Shown: one piece after another, positions 17,754 through 27,180 of the stretch | How the letters are laid out: every line of letters begins with the position of its first letter | Numbering within the stretch: the stretch's first letter is position 1 | DNA from: Acidobacteriota bacterium | GTDB taxonomy: Bacteria > Acidobacteriota > Blastocatellia > Pyrinomonadales > Pyrinomonadaceae | Assembly (NCBI GenBank): GCA_016713675.1 | Contig: JADJOS010000001.1 | Span: forward strand, 1,922,001 to 1,986,000 | DNA: 64,000 nt | Direction: 5' to 3' | Position numbers and translations under genes: made by a program | Notes under the pieces: model-generated | Databases searched by the model: none | What the model saw: only the letters and a program-made list of their open reading frames with translations | Told to the model about the DNA's origin: nothing

Positions 17754-17784
17754 CAAAAAAAGACCGCTCCAAAAAGAAGCGGTC
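17754..17784 (-). terminator. Terminator for the 17815-18063 gene
   Basis: GACCGCT (17762-17768) pairs with AGCGGTC (17778-17784). On the minus strand the stem is followed by seven T (17755-17761), the expected order for the minus-strand gene. Confidence 0.75.
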
Positions 17785-17814
17785 GAGCTTGATAAAACTA
17801 TTAAAATATAAAAA

Positions 17815-18063
17815 CTAGGCGGCCAACAGATCGTTGGAGGTTTCTGCAAACACCCTGCGGCCATTCAGGGCATCGTCGATGATCTCGCGAACGGCCGACG
17901 CATCCGGATTAACATCCATGCGAACACAAGCCCGCAGGTGTCTGATGATGCCTTCCGTCGCAATTTCCAAAGTTTCGCCTGACAACTTAGAAAAACGGCG
18001 TGCTTGAATATGGTCAATTTGCAAAACTCTGTCCTGCAATGTCATTGGTCTAGCTGCTGCCAC
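17815..18063 (-). CDS. Small helical protein of unknown function
   Basis: 82 residues, soluble, mostly predicted helix (TLQDRVLQIDHIQARRFSKLSGETLEIATEG). No family is recognised. Support comes from AAGGAGAATAAAAA upstream of the ATG and a clean terminator 30 bp beyond the stop. The 320 bp between it and hup hold the hup terminator and AT-rich sequence likely to include this gene's promoter. The Arg/His/Cys content (RHLRACVRMD) could suit nucleic-acid binding, which is speculation. Confidence 0.65.
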   Translation of the reverse strand: MAAARPMTLQDRVLQIDHIQARRFSKLSGETLEIATEGIIRHLRACVRMDVNPDASAVREIIDDALNGRRVFAETSNDLLAA

Positions 18064-18326
18064 TTTTTATTCTCCTTGACTATAAAATTGTTCACGCATT
18101 TGCGTGGACACTATCCTTGATCTTAGACAAGTTGCTCTGAAATACATAACGCCGTGAGTATTTCAGAATAAATAAGTTGAAAAACACAACCGGATAGTTG
18201 CTGCAAAAATAAGCGTACCGCTTCTGTTTCAACCTGTAAGGAGATGTTAACAGACTGTTGCTCCGTTTGTCACTACTTTTTTTCGTGAAAAGCACTTGTC
18301 ACCAAAAAAACGTCGTGAAAACAACT

Positions 18327-18358
18327 AAGAGTGGCATGTCGCAAGATATGCCACTCTT
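18327..18358 (-). terminator. Terminator downstream of the HU gene
   Basis: AAGAGTGGCAT (18327-18337) pairs with ATGCCACTCTT (18348-18358). On the minus strand AGTTGTTTT follows. It lies 27 bp past the HU stop codon. Confidence 0.7.
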
Positions 18359-18384
18359 ATATTATCTGACTACAATATCAGGTA

Positions 18385-18666
18385 TTAGCCGACAGCGTCT
18401 TTCATCGCTTTACCGATGCTGAATTTGACAGTCGTCTTGGCCGGAATCTTGATGACAGCACCCGTCGCAGGATTGCGGCCATCACGTGCTTTGCGGTGGG
18501 TTTTCTTCAACTTGCCAAAACCCGGCAGTGTGAATTCACCGTTCTTTTTGACTTCCGCCGTTGCGAGAGCTGCAAGAGCGTCGAACAGACCTTTGACGTC
18601 CGTTTTCTTAAGTCCCGACGAATCAGCCAAGTTGCCAATAATTTCCGTTTGTGTCATACGAGCCAT
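18385..18666 (-). CDS. hup: HU-family DNA-binding protein
   Basis: 93 residues, normal HU length. The N-terminal helices (TQTEIIGNLADSSGLKKTDVKGLFDAL) and the DNA-binding arm with GRNPATGAVIKIPAKTTVKFSIGKAMKDAV are clear. The arm entry reads HRKARDGRNPATG, a common variant. HU bends and compacts DNA as a dimer. GGAGGT sits about eight bases before the ATG. It has its own terminator (18327-18358), so it is likely transcribed singly. Confidence 0.95.
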   Translation of the reverse strand: MARMTQTEIIGNLADSSGLKKTDVKGLFDALAALATAEVKKNGEFTLPGFGKLKKTHRKARDGRNPATGAVIKIPAKTTVKFSIGKAMKDAVG

Positions 18667-18780
18667 AGTTTATCTAACCTCCAGTTGTGATTGTGAATAT
18701 AAATACTTATCAGCGAATCGATTTGCCCGCAAACTACGCATCGGCATGAGTGCAGGGTTGATACTCATCTTTGGGATGAG

Positions 18781-18857
<77 letters not shown>

Positions 18858-18923
18858 TTATTTCAACCATAGGAAACGATTCTCAAGAGTCGAATTCTAA
18901 GGCGGAAAAACTGTTAGGTCAAG

Positions 18924-19535
18924 TCAAACTGAGTAGAAATCGCGTAAATACGGGATTATCTTTGAAAATGCGCGACTGCGATGGCTGATTTGTTCTTTTA
19001 TCGAGTCGGCGAGCTCACCGAAGGTCTGATCATATCCGTCGGGCACAAAGATCGGATCATAACCGAAACCGCCGTTTCCGCGTGAGTCTTCGGCAATAAT
19101 GCCGGAGCATTCGCCCTCGACCGTATGTATGATAGCACCGTCCGCTGAGGCAAAGGCGATGGAAGAAACAAAGCGGGCACGGCGGTTGTTGGTTGCGGTA
19201 TCCAGCAGTTCGGCGAGAACCAAACCCATCTTTTCGGCAAATATCATGTCGCCGCCATATCGGGCCGAGTGAATGCCCGGTCTGCCTCCGAGGGCTTCGA
19301 TTTCAAGCCCCGAGTCGTCAGCAAGCGTTGGAAGGCCCGTTTGACTAGCATAACCTGCTGCCTTCATGATCGCATTTTCTGCAAATGTCGAGCCGGTTTC
19401 TTCGATCTCAACGATCGATCCAAAATTGGCGAGGCTGAGAACAGAAACGGGCGTTTCAGCCAACATTTGCCGCAATTCGGCAAGTTTACCCGGATTTGAG
19501 GTCGCGACGACGAGTTTTGCAGTGTTGCTCAACAT
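18924..19535 (-). CDS. rdgB: XTP/dITP pyrophosphatase (RdgB/HAM1)
   Basis: 203 residues. The nucleotide-binding start VVATSNPGKLAEL, then ETGSTFAENAIMKA, LADDSGLEIEALGGRPGIHSARYGG and GNGGFGYDPIFVPDG are all diagnostic of the family, as is the final SHRSRAFSKI. It hydrolyses non-canonical purine triphosphates (XTP, dITP) to monophosphates, keeping damaged bases out of DNA. ATG 19535 gives the normal N-terminus. The last residues lie about 65 bp from the tRNA gene. Confidence 0.95.
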   Translation of the reverse strand: MLSNTAKLVVATSNPGKLAELRQMLAETPVSVLSLANFGSIVEIEETGSTFAENAIMKAAGYASQTGLPTLADDSGLEIEALGGRPGIHSARYGGDMIFAEKMGLVLAELLDTATNNRRARFVSSIAFASADGAIIHTVEGECSGIIAEDSRGNGGFGYDPIFVPDGYDQTFGELADSIKEQISHRSRAFSKIIPYLRDFYSV

Positions 19536-19637
19536 TTTTGATTGCCAAGGTTAGGTAAAAAACGGTATAAATTAACTTGCAGAACTTCTGCTGCTCGCCG
19601 TCTAGCTTACCATTGTTGAACTGAGGAAATAACTAGC

Positions 19638-20927
19638 TTGGAACCTGTTGCTGTCGAAAGAATAGAAAGGGTTGTGCCTTCTGACCGAGATGCCCCGGGG
19701 AACCTTCCGCCGGCAGAGACCGCAACGGTCAGCTTCCAACTCGGGGCGTGGATAAGTGGGCTCGCGAGCTTTTTATCCAACGACGGGAGCTTTGACTTAG
19801 ATCACAATATTCCAGCCTCTAACGAGTCCTTCAACAAAGAAATCCGAATCGCAAGTTCGGCCTTACAACGATGTGCACACCTGAGTTTTGTCTTGACGGA
19901 TTCGCTGAGTAGAACAGTCGGGAGTTCAGTAGTGTCGATCGACGAAGTCAGGACTTTTTCGGCAATGCTTCGTGAACCGATTCTTCTTTCAAACGCGTTA
20001 ATGAACGCTCCGACGCTTTACCTTGGTGAATGGAGGGCATGGAGCAGGTTGGTTCTTGAGCGGTTCTATGCCGATCCCGCATTCTCAAAGCTCGTTGCCG
20101 GCACGGAAGCCGGCGGTGGTATGTTTCTTCCAGAAAAGCTCAAGAGGCTCATCAATGACGCAGATGCACCTCCGCAAATTGAGGCCGAGCTTGATGCCAT
20201 ATTGCCACGATTTGGCAAGATCCTGCGGCTTTTGGACATCGTCGGCGAACTTCTTGAACGCGACGAGCCGCTCAAAGGTGCCTTATTAATATTTGCGAAG
20301 GTCTCGGAACATACACAGGAATTGGTCGACTATCTGAACCAGCGAGTCAATCAGTGGTCAGAGGAATCTGATGAGTTCATTACCGTACTTGACGGTGCTG
20401 CATATACTGCCTCGATCGAGCTCAAAAAGGTTGTCCGGCAGGAATTGTCAGGTGTCGCTTCGATTCGTCCGGCGACAACCGTGTATGCCCGAACTGAGAC
20501 GGCCTATGCACTGTTGACCGAGAGTTTTCAGCAAATACTCGCTCAGTTCGCGAAACAAATCGATCCAACGATCGACATTTTCGATCTGTTTCCAAATTTT
20601 CGGCACAAACTCGACCAGTCACAAATGCTACGAAAAGAAATCTACACGATTGCTCAGATTGTCAGGCTCGTCGAAAAAGATCCGGACGGACGAAACATCG
20701 AGAAACTGAATTCAGCTTTGATCAAGTTCATGGATAAGACCGTGCGGTTCCTTTTTTACAAAGATATCGAGACCTTTGAGCGTTTTGTTGAAGAGATATT
20801 GGTAACAAAGCAAAAGAAAGATCTGGTGCCTATCGTCCACAGATTCGGAGCGTATCTGGAAACGCTTTTCGCTCAGGTCAACATGCGAGCAGTGCTGGAA
20901 GCACATCCGTTCGAAACAGGTAAATAG
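19638..20927 (+). CDS. Hypothetical cytosolic protein
   Basis: 429 residues from TTG 19638 (GGAAATAA lies upstream). No signal peptide or membrane segment. It is largely alpha-helical, with amphipathic stretches such as LRRLIND-type and ELVDYLNQRVNQWSEESDEF, and has a Pro-rich linker near residue 22. No catalytic motif is recognised. Convergent with the ABC permease gene, with a 3-bp gap. The length and long open frame make it a real gene, but its function is unknown. Confidence 0.8.
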   Translation: MEPVAVERIERVVPSDRDAPGNLPPAETATVSFQLGAWISGLASFLSNDGSFDLDHNIPASNESFNKEIRIASSALQRCAHLSFVLTDSLSRTVGSSVVSIDEVRTFSAMLREPILLSNALMNAPTLYLGEWRAWSRLVLERFYADPAFSKLVAGTEAGGGMFLPEKLKRLINDADAPPQIEAELDAILPRFGKILRLLDIVGELLERDEPLKGALLIFAKVSEHTQELVDYLNQRVNQWSEESDEFITVLDGAAYTASIELKKVVRQELSGVASIRPATTVYARTETAYALLTESFQQILAQFAKQIDPTIDIFDLFPNFRHKLDQSQMLRKEIYTIAQIVRLVEKDPDGRNIEKLNSALIKFMDKTVRFLFYKDIETFERFVEEILVTKQKKDLVPIVHRFGAYLETLFAQVNMRAVLEAHPFETGK

Positions 20928-20930
20928 CAT

Positions 20931-23462
20931 TTACTGTAATCGAAGTGTCGAAAGCGGTTTACGGAACAGAACATCGAAACTTGCCGCAACGCCAACCAAC
21001 ATTACAAGGAAGGTCGTGATTACAACGCCGAGAACGGTCACCAAAGGATCGAATTCCCATTGAATATCCATGACAAATCGGCTCACGGCAAAAGACAGAG
21101 CGGTTGCAAACCCCGTTCCGATAACACCGGCGAGCAGTCCGAGAAGGCCGTATTCGGAGACGAGAATAGCGGCAAGCGTGCCAAGTTTAGCACCGAGGGT
21201 CTTAAGGATCGCGTTCTCGTAAATACGTTGCGATTTCGTCAGAGCGATAGAGCCGATAAGGATCAGAATGCCGCTGAGCATGACGAATCCGCCGACAAAC
21301 GATATCGCGATCACGAAATTGCGTATCAACCGCTGAACGGCCGCCAAGATATCATCGACATCAAAGACCTGAATGTTTGGAAATTGTGCGAGCAGATCAC
21401 GCTGCAGACGTTGGCGATCGGTAGCGGGAATGTGTTTGAGAACCGTCGCCGCAAAGCTCTGCGGAGCGATCTCAAGCGTTCCCGGCCGGAACACAAAAAC
21501 AAACGCGGTTCGGGTGTTCCTTACATCGAGCTGACGCACGTTTGCTACGCGAGCAGTGATCTTTCGGCCCGAGATATCGAACGAAATCGAATCGCCGGCA
21601 GTGATGTTTAGCCGTTTAGCCATTTCTTCTTCGACCGAGACCTCCGGTACTTCATTAACGTCACTTGACCACCAATTCCCAACGATGACTTTCTCGTTGA
21701 CGTCCAGATTCGGACGGTATGTGATCGCGAATTCACGGCCAATCTGGCCTTGTTGCTGACGGACTTCACGGTTTTGAAAATCGATCGGCTCGCCGTTTAC
21801 AAACGCGATTCGAGCTCGAACCGTCGGTATCACCTCGGGCATTTCGCCGATGCGTTCATTGATCAACTGTCGGAGCCCGTCTATCTGGCTTCTCTGAATG
21901 TCGACGAAAAACAGGCTCGGCAGCTTCTGATTACGCGTAAAGTCGAATTCTCGAACCAAATTTGACTGCATCGATTGGACCGCCAAAACGACAAACGCCC
22001 CAAGACCGACCGCAAGTAGAATGATCCGTGTTTGATTGCCCGGCCGGTAAAGTGAATTGACCGCCTGGCGAACCGGAAACGGCCCAAGCGAACGGACACG
22101 CCGCAGCATCCAGGTTAGTACCGCCGCGGAAAGATACAAAATCAGCGAAGTCATTCCAAGACCCACGAGAAAAAACGCGCCTATGGTGATAGAACCTGCC
22201 TGCCACACTGCGAGGCCGAGTAAACCGGCAAGTGACAGAAAGCCAAAGAGCCATTTGCTGCGGTCAAGTTCGTTCAGGCTCGCGCTATTCTCGTCGCGGA
22301 GTAGTAGTTTTGGTTTGATCGTGCGGATCTGCAACAGCGGTAGAGCACTAAATAGCAACGAGATCAAAACGCCGAGAATAATACCCTGCCCCGCAGTCGA
22401 AAGGCCAACCCCGTAAGTCATCTTGTTGGGCAGCGCATCGGCAAAACGCAATTTGACGAGCCACAATGCTCCCTGTGCTAGTGCCGCGCCGAACAGGCTG
22501 CCGACGAGGCCAAGCGTTAAAATTTGGAGCAGATAGACGGTGATAATTCGGTTGCCACTGGCACCAAGGCATTTGAGGACCGCAACGGTTTTTCGTTTTT
22601 GCTCGACGAACGCCCGTGCTACATTCCAAACACCGACGCCTCCGAGAACGAGGATCAACAGGCCAGTGAGAGCCAGATAATTCTCGGTGCGAACGAATTG
22701 TTGATTCAGGTTCTCCTGCTGTTCACGATAAGAACCGACAGTAACGGTCGTGCCACTCAAAGCTTCGCGGAGCTCTTTGACTAGCGAAGTCGGATTGTCG
22801 GTCGTCCGGTATAGAATGCGTCGACGGACGCGACCGTTATTCCGGGTTATGCCCGAAGTGTCGAAAGCCTTTTTCTCGACAAAGACACGGGCTCCAAGGC
22901 GAAAACCGCTAGTGCCGCCAGGTTCTTCGTCAACCGTAGCCCGGATCTCGAATGCAGTTTCGCCGATGCGGATCTTATCGCCGACCCTTACGTTGAGGTC
23001 TTCGAGCAGGATCTTGGCGATGACAGTGCCGTTGTTTTCGAGCAGTTTGAAATCGAAGGGCGAACCGTCCGAGAGAATAAACGACCCGACAAGCGGAAAC
23101 GGCGGCTCGATGCCTTTGAGCTCGACAAACTTGACCGAAAGATTTGCTGCATCCACGGGACGTGCCATAACGGCAGCGGTGATCGTCTCATTCCGGCCAT
23201 CGACGATAGGCGACGAATTGATGATCTTTTCGACCTTTTCGATATCGGCTGGCGAAAAATCGTTGGTCGAGCTGACCTCAAGATCGGCGGTCATCAAAGC
23301 CCGTGCATCGGTGCCGACGGCCTGCGTAAGATTCTGAATAAGCGAACGCAGAGCAACCACCGATCCGACACCGAGAGCAATGCAGAGAAAGAAAAACAGC
23401 AGACGCCGCCATGATGAACGGAATTCGCGGATCGTTAACTTAAAAATGAATTGCATTCGCAT
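20931..23462 (-). CDS. ABC transporter permease, FtsX/MacB family (YbbP-like)
   Basis: About 843 residues with the eight-to-ten-helix, double-FtsX layout of YbbP. An N-terminal helix (LLFFFLCIALGVGSVVALRS) is followed by a large periplasmic domain, then FtsX segments near residues 250-385 and again in the last 150. GILILIGSIALTKSQRIYENAILKTLGAK is typical of the family. It pairs with the ATPase encoded 45 bp upstream. I start at ATG 23462; the frame is open to 23501, but that extension lies in a 39-bp repeat (23462-23500). The group is thought to handle envelope lipid or hydrophobic cargo, which is not proven here. Confidence 0.88.
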   Translation of the reverse strand: MRMQFIFKLTIREFRSSWRRLLFFFLCIALGVGSVVALRSLIQNLTQAVGTDARALMTADLEVSSTNDFSPADIEKVEKIINSSPIVDGRNETITAAVMARPVDAANLSVKFVELKGIEPPFPLVGSFILSDGSPFDFKLLENNGTVIAKILLEDLNVRVGDKIRIGETAFEIRATVDEEPGGTSGFRLGARVFVEKKAFDTSGITRNNGRVRRRILYRTTDNPTSLVKELREALSGTTVTVGSYREQQENLNQQFVRTENYLALTGLLILVLGGVGVWNVARAFVEQKRKTVAVLKCLGASGNRIITVYLLQILTLGLVGSLFGAALAQGALWLVKLRFADALPNKMTYGVGLSTAGQGIILGVLISLLFSALPLLQIRTIKPKLLLRDENSASLNELDRSKWLFGFLSLAGLLGLAVWQAGSITIGAFFLVGLGMTSLILYLSAAVLTWMLRRVRSLGPFPVRQAVNSLYRPGNQTRIILLAVGLGAFVVLAVQSMQSNLVREFDFTRNQKLPSLFFVDIQRSQIDGLRQLINERIGEMPEVIPTVRARIAFVNGEPIDFQNREVRQQQGQIGREFAITYRPNLDVNEKVIVGNWWSSDVNEVPEVSVEEEMAKRLNITAGDSISFDISGRKITARVANVRQLDVRNTRTAFVFVFRPGTLEIAPQSFAATVLKHIPATDRQRLQRDLLAQFPNIQVFDVDDILAAVQRLIRNFVIAISFVGGFVMLSGILILIGSIALTKSQRIYENAILKTLGAKLGTLAAILVSEYGLLGLLAGVIGTGFATALSFAVSRFVMDIQWEFDPLVTVLGVVITTFLVMLVGVAASFDVLFRKPLSTLRLQ

Positions 23463-23500
23463 GTTCCGTCCCACCTCGCACAAACGTGTTTCATGGAACA
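23462..23500. repeat. 39-bp element bounded by TGTTCC/GGAACA, copy 2
   Basis: An inverted copy of 15712-15750 with three mismatches, lying in the 45-bp gap between the ABC ATPase and permease genes. It contributes the sequence just ahead of the permease ATG, including GAGGTGGGACGGAAC, which may serve as ribosome site. Confidence 0.6.
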
Positions 23501-23507
23501 AAAAACC

Positions 23508-24179
23508 TCAATTTAATACATCCGCTTCGATACGCCCATCGCGGAGAATGATCTGCCGCTGAGACTTGTCGGCTAGTGCTTTGTCGTGAGTTACGAGCAC
23601 GAGTGTCACGTTATTTTTACGGTGGAGCTCAGTCATTAATTCGAAGATATGTTCGCCGTTCTTTGAATCCAAATTGCCGGTTGGCTCGTCGGCAAGCAGT
23701 ATCTTTGGCGAATTAGCAAACGCCCTTGCGATGGCGACTCGCTGCTGTTCCCCGCCGGAGAGCTCGGCCGGATAATGGTGACCGCGGTTCGAGAGGTCGA
23801 CGTTCTCGATCAGCATTTCCGCTCGTTCGCTGGCATTTAATATTCCGAGGATCTCCATTGGAATGAGGATATTCTCAAATGCCGTTAGGCTCGGGATCAG
23901 ATGAAATGATTGAAAAATAAAGCCGATCTTTTTGCTTCGGATCTCAGCCAGTCGGTCTTCTTTGAGAGCAGTGATCTCGTCATCGTCGATGAATACCTCG
24001 CCGCTCGACGGAGCATCAAGCCCGGCGATCAGGCCGAGGAGCGTCGATTTGCCGCTGCCAGATGCACCGGTCACGGCGACGAACTGTCCATCAGGAACTG
24101 TCATCGACACGTCATCGAGAATAGTCAGGTCCTCGGTGCCCGAGCGAACGGTTTTGGTTATATTTCTTAATTCGATCAT
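23508..24179 (-). CDS. ABC transporter ATP-binding protein (YbbA/LolD-like)
   Basis: 223 residues, one complete nucleotide-binding domain. Walker A is GASGSGKSTLLGLIAGLD, the signature is LSGGEQQRVAIARA, Walker B is ILLADEPTGNLDS and the switch His is in LVLVTHDKALA. It powers the adjacent permease. The divergently placed SGNH hydrolase gene (24244) reproduces the conserved tesA-ybbA-ybbP arrangement, with a 64-bp shared promoter region. Confidence 0.93.
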   Translation of the reverse strand: MIELRNITKTVRSGTEDLTILDDVSMTVPDGQFVAVTGASGSGKSTLLGLIAGLDAPSSGEVFIDDDEITALKEDRLAEIRSKKIGFIFQSFHLIPSLTAFENILIPMEILGILNASERAEMLIENVDLSNRGHHYPAELSGGEQQRVAIARAFANSPKILLADEPTGNLDSKNGEHIFELMTELHRKNNVTLVLVTHDKALADKSQRQIILRDGRIEADVLN

Positions 24180-24243
24180 GATCTATGAGTCAATCAAATT
24201 GCATCTTTCGTGATTGTTTTAGCGTACAATAAAGCAGTGAATT

Positions 24244-24924
24244 ATGCGTTATCTAATTCGAAAAACAGTAGTTGTTAGTTTCATATTTATTGCATTCGGA
24301 CTTGCCGGCTGTGCTTCGGCAAGCCGCAAACCTGCGATCAACAAACCGCTTGCTGTTCCGCAGGACGTATCGAACAAGCCCAAGATCGTCGCATTCGGCG
24401 ACAGTTTAACCGCGGGTTTTGGCTTGCTAGAAAAGGAATCGTATCCATATTTATTGCAGGAAAAGCTGACGGCTGACGGTTACGATTTCGAGGTAGTAAA
24501 CGCCGGTGTCTCGGGTGACACAACGCTAGGCGGACTCGAACGCATCGATTGGGTACTCGAGATCGACAATATCAACGTACTGATCCTCGAACTCGGCGCC
24601 AACGATCTTATTCGGGGCGTTCCGGTTCCAAAAGTGAAGGCGAACCTCGACACGATGATCAAGAAGGCAAAGGCCAAGAAGGTCCGCGTACTGCTCTGTG
24701 GAATGCTTGCACCGCCAGGAAACGGTGATTATTCTCGCGAGTTTACCGCGTTGTTCCCCGATCTTGCTACGCAACATAAGGTTGATTTTCTGGCGTTCCT
24801 TCTCGATGGAGTTGCACTAAAGAAGGAGCTTAATCAGGCCGACGGGATTCATCCCAACGCGGAAGGGGCGCGGATCATGACCAATAATATTTACAAAGCT
24901 CTCAAGCCGATGCTCACGAAGTGA
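24244..24924 (+). CDS. tesA: SGNH/GDSL esterase lipoprotein (TesA-like)
   Basis: 226 residues. A lipoprotein signal ends in LAGC (Cys23), so it is probably membrane-anchored in the periplasm. Catalytic blocks are GDSLTAGFG (Ser54), NAGVSGDTTLGG, LELGANDLIRG and the DGIHPNAEG Asp-His pair. TesA-type enzymes hydrolyse acyl-CoA or acyl esters. The E. coli enzyme has a Sec signal rather than a lipobox, so lipidation is a variation. It is divergent from the ybbA-like gene, a conserved context. Confidence 0.88.
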   Translation: MRYLIRKTVVVSFIFIAFGLAGCASASRKPAINKPLAVPQDVSNKPKIVAFGDSLTAGFGLLEKESYPYLLQEKLTADGYDFEVVNAGVSGDTTLGGLERIDWVLEIDNINVLILELGANDLIRGVPVPKVKANLDTMIKKAKAKKVRVLLCGMLAPPGNGDYSREFTALFPDLATQHKVDFLAFLLDGVALKKELNQADGIHPNAEGARIMTNNIYKALKPMLTK

Positions 24925-24958
24925 ATCCGCTTTGGCGATCAAGTCGAAACGACTATTT

Positions 24959-25543
24959 ATGAAAAAATTTATCTTTATTTTGATCTTGACATCTGTCACC
25001 GCACTTACCATTTCGGCACAAACTGCTGCTCCCAGCAATCAGGCGTCGTACCTACGTCCAACTGCGGAAAAGCGCTTCAAACGATTTGTTAATGACACCG
25101 CCGGCCCGTTCGCCTGGGTTGGTATCGCGGCGAGTTCTGGGTTTTCGACCATCCGCAACGAGCCTGATGAGTGGGGTAGGTCGGCCAACGGATTTGGCAA
25201 GCGATTCGCCTCAAGTTTTGGTAAAAACGTGATTCGAAACACGGCGATCTACGGCATCGACGAGGCTCTGAAGATCGACAGCCACTTCTATCGCAGCAAG
25301 AAGCGTGATTTCGGTGCACGGGCCGGTAATGCCATCGCCTCGACATTCACAGCAAGGACCGCGAGCGGCAAACGGACGGTCGGAGTGTCGCGAATCGTCG
25401 GCACCTACACCGCGAGCATTATTGCCGCCGAAGCATGGTATCCGTCCCGTTACAACTGGAAAGACGGCATGAAAAGCGGCACGATCTCGCTCGGAATCAA
25501 CTCGTTGTTCAACCTCGTGAAAGAGTTCGCGTTTAAGAAGTAG
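24959..25543 (+). CDS. Secreted hypothetical protein
   Basis: About 194 residues from ATG 24959 (MKKFIFILILTS), with a clear signal peptide ending near AQT. The mature part is basic, with Gly/Ala-rich helices (RAGNAIASTFTARTASGKRTVGVSRIVGTYTASIIAAEAWYP). No known family is recognised; the amphipathic Gly/Ala helices might insert in or line a membrane. The gene lies 34 bp after tesA in the same direction. A 66-bp hairpin repeat follows the stop and may end the transcript. Confidence 0.7.
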   Translation: MKKFIFILILTSVTALTISAQTAAPSNQASYLRPTAEKRFKRFVNDTAGPFAWVGIAASSGFSTIRNEPDEWGRSANGFGKRFASSFGKNVIRNTAIYGIDEALKIDSHFYRSKKRDFGARAGNAIASTFTARTASGKRTVGVSRIVGTYTASIIAAEAWYPSRYNWKDGMKSGTISLGINSLFNLVKEFAFKK

Positions 25544-25554
25544 AAGCAGAGATT

Positions 25555-25621
25555 CGCCGCGAAAAGGCACAAAAGGCGCACAAAGAGCTTTTCTTTTGCG
25601 TCTTTTGTGCCTCTTTGCGGC
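25555..25621. repeat. Interspersed palindrome, CGCGAAA family
   Basis: CGCCGCGAAAAGGCACAAAA is answered by TTTTGTGCCTCTTTGCGGC around a CTTTTC-type loop. The arrangement matches the palindrome at 3551-3631 with different middle units. It lies 12 bp before the thrC start and just after the preceding stop. Confidence 0.75.
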
Positions 25622-25633
25622 TAAAATGGTTTT

Positions 25634-26800
25634 ATGAACGTTACTCATCTCGAATGTGCCTTGTGCGGCTTACGGCACGAGGCGAATACTCTACAAAATC
25701 TCTGCACAACCTGCGGAAAACCTTTGCTTGTTCGTTATGACCTCGAGCGTGCATCCCTGGGATTGACGAGGGAATCGTTGGCGACGAGAGAATCTTCGCT
25801 GTGGCGGTATCGCGAGGTGTTGCCCGTCGTCGATGAAGCGAATATCGTTTCGCTTGGCGAAGGTTGGACGCCTTTGTTCAAGACGGACAGGCTCGCGGCG
25901 ACATTGCCGATCAAACTCGATCTCTACATTAAGGACGAAGGCCAGAATCCGACGCAGTCTTTTAAGGCTCGCGGTATGACGGCCGCGATCTCGATGGCAA
26001 AAGAACTTGGTGTGACAAAACTCGCAGTTCCATCCGCCGGTAACGCTGCCGGAGCGATGGCTGCGTATGCCGCACTCGCCGGCATGGAAGCCAACATCTT
26101 CATGCCCGCCGACACGCCGCGAGCGAACATCGTCGAATGCCAACAGACCGGAGCCAACGTCACTCTCATCGACGGCCTCATCACCGATTGCGGCAAGATC
26201 GTGGCCAAACGCATGGACGAAATGGGCTGGTTCGACGTCTCCACCCTAAAAGAGCCCTACCGCGTCGAAGGGAAAAAGACGATGGGATACGAACTCGCTG
26301 AACAATTCGATTTCAAACTTCCTGACGTTATTCTCTATCCTACCGGCGGAGGTACGGGGCTGATCGGTATGTGGAAAGCCTTTGACGAGATGGAGCAGAT
26401 GGGCTGGATCGGGAGCGAGCGTCCGCGAATGGTTTCGGTGCAGTCCGAGACGTGTGCGCCGATAGTCAGAGCTTTCGAAAAAGGCGAACGCTTTGCCGAC
26501 GAGTTCGAAAACGCCTCGACCGTCGCCTCCGGGCTTCGCGTGCCAAAGTGCATCGGCGATTTCCTCATCCTCGACGCCATCCGGGCCTCAAATGGCACCG
26601 CGATCACCGTCACCGACGCCGAACTAACCGCCGCCGTCGCCGAGCTCGGAGCCCTAACAGGCATCTTCACCGCCCCCGAAGGCGCCGCCTGCCTTCCGGC
26701 ATTGAGAAAACTGATAGCAAACGGAACCGTCGGCGAGGGCGAGTCCGTGGTGATCTTTAATACGGGATCGGGCGTGAAATATCTCGAAGCGTTCTCTTAA
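25634..26800 (+). CDS. thrC: Threonine synthase
   Basis: 388 residues. It makes threonine from O-phosphohomoserine with PLP. A zinc-ribbon-like N-terminus (CALCG, CTTCG) precedes the catalytic fold. The PLP lysine is Lys111 in NPTQSFKARG, the phosphate loop is PSAGNAAGAMAAYAA, and the glycine cluster is YPTGGGTGLIGMW. The length and order fit archaeal/plant-type threonine synthases. It is transcribed alone, after a hairpin repeat and before a 21-bp repeat array. Confidence 0.92.
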   Translation: MNVTHLECALCGLRHEANTLQNLCTTCGKPLLVRYDLERASLGLTRESLATRESSLWRYREVLPVVDEANIVSLGEGWTPLFKTDRLAATLPIKLDLYIKDEGQNPTQSFKARGMTAAISMAKELGVTKLAVPSAGNAAGAMAAYAALAGMEANIFMPADTPRANIVECQQTGANVTLIDGLITDCGKIVAKRMDEMGWFDVSTLKEPYRVEGKKTMGYELAEQFDFKLPDVILYPTGGGTGLIGMWKAFDEMEQMGWIGSERPRMVSVQSETCAPIVRAFEKGERFADEFENASTVASGLRVPKCIGDFLILDAIRASNGTAITVTDAELTAAVAELGALTGIFTAPEGAACLPALRKLIANGTVGEGESVVIFNTGSGVKYLEAFS

Positions 26801-26873
26801 ATTCTGACAGCAATTTCGCGAACCGTAGATGACAAATTCGGCCGATGGCCGTCCTCATCAGGTAAATGACCGC

Positions 26874-27180
26874 CTTCATCAGCCCGCGGAACGCGATCAT
26901 CAGTCCGCTGAACGCGATCATAAGTTCGCTGAACGCGATCATTAGCCAGCTGAACCCAATCATTAGTCTGCTGAACGCGATCATCAGTCCGCTGAACCCG
27001 ATCATTAGCCCGCTGAACGTGATTATTAGTCCGATAAACGCGACTATTTGTCCGATGAACGCGACTATTTGTCCGATGAACGTGATTATTAGTCCGATGA
27101 ACGCGTTTAATAGTCCGCGGAACACATTCATAAGTCCGCGGAACGCATTGATTTGGCGAATGAACCGATTAATAGCTACT
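26874..27180. repeat. Tandem array of degenerate 21-bp units (array 1)
   Basis: About 14 units following the pattern ATCAGTCCGCTGAACGCG plus three bases, each 21 bp with point changes but almost no indels. It fills the ~520-bp gap between thrC and the permease gene. Because 21 bp is seven codons, both strands give open frames of repeated heptads (ISPLNAI forward, AFSGLMI reverse), but no start context supports a gene. Similar-period arrays with other consensus sequences lie at 33788 and 43713. Confidence 0.85.

Noticed and set aside
18092..18295. Minus-strand ORF between the small gene and hup
   Set aside because: AT-rich promoter/terminator region with no ribosome site and no protein-like pattern.
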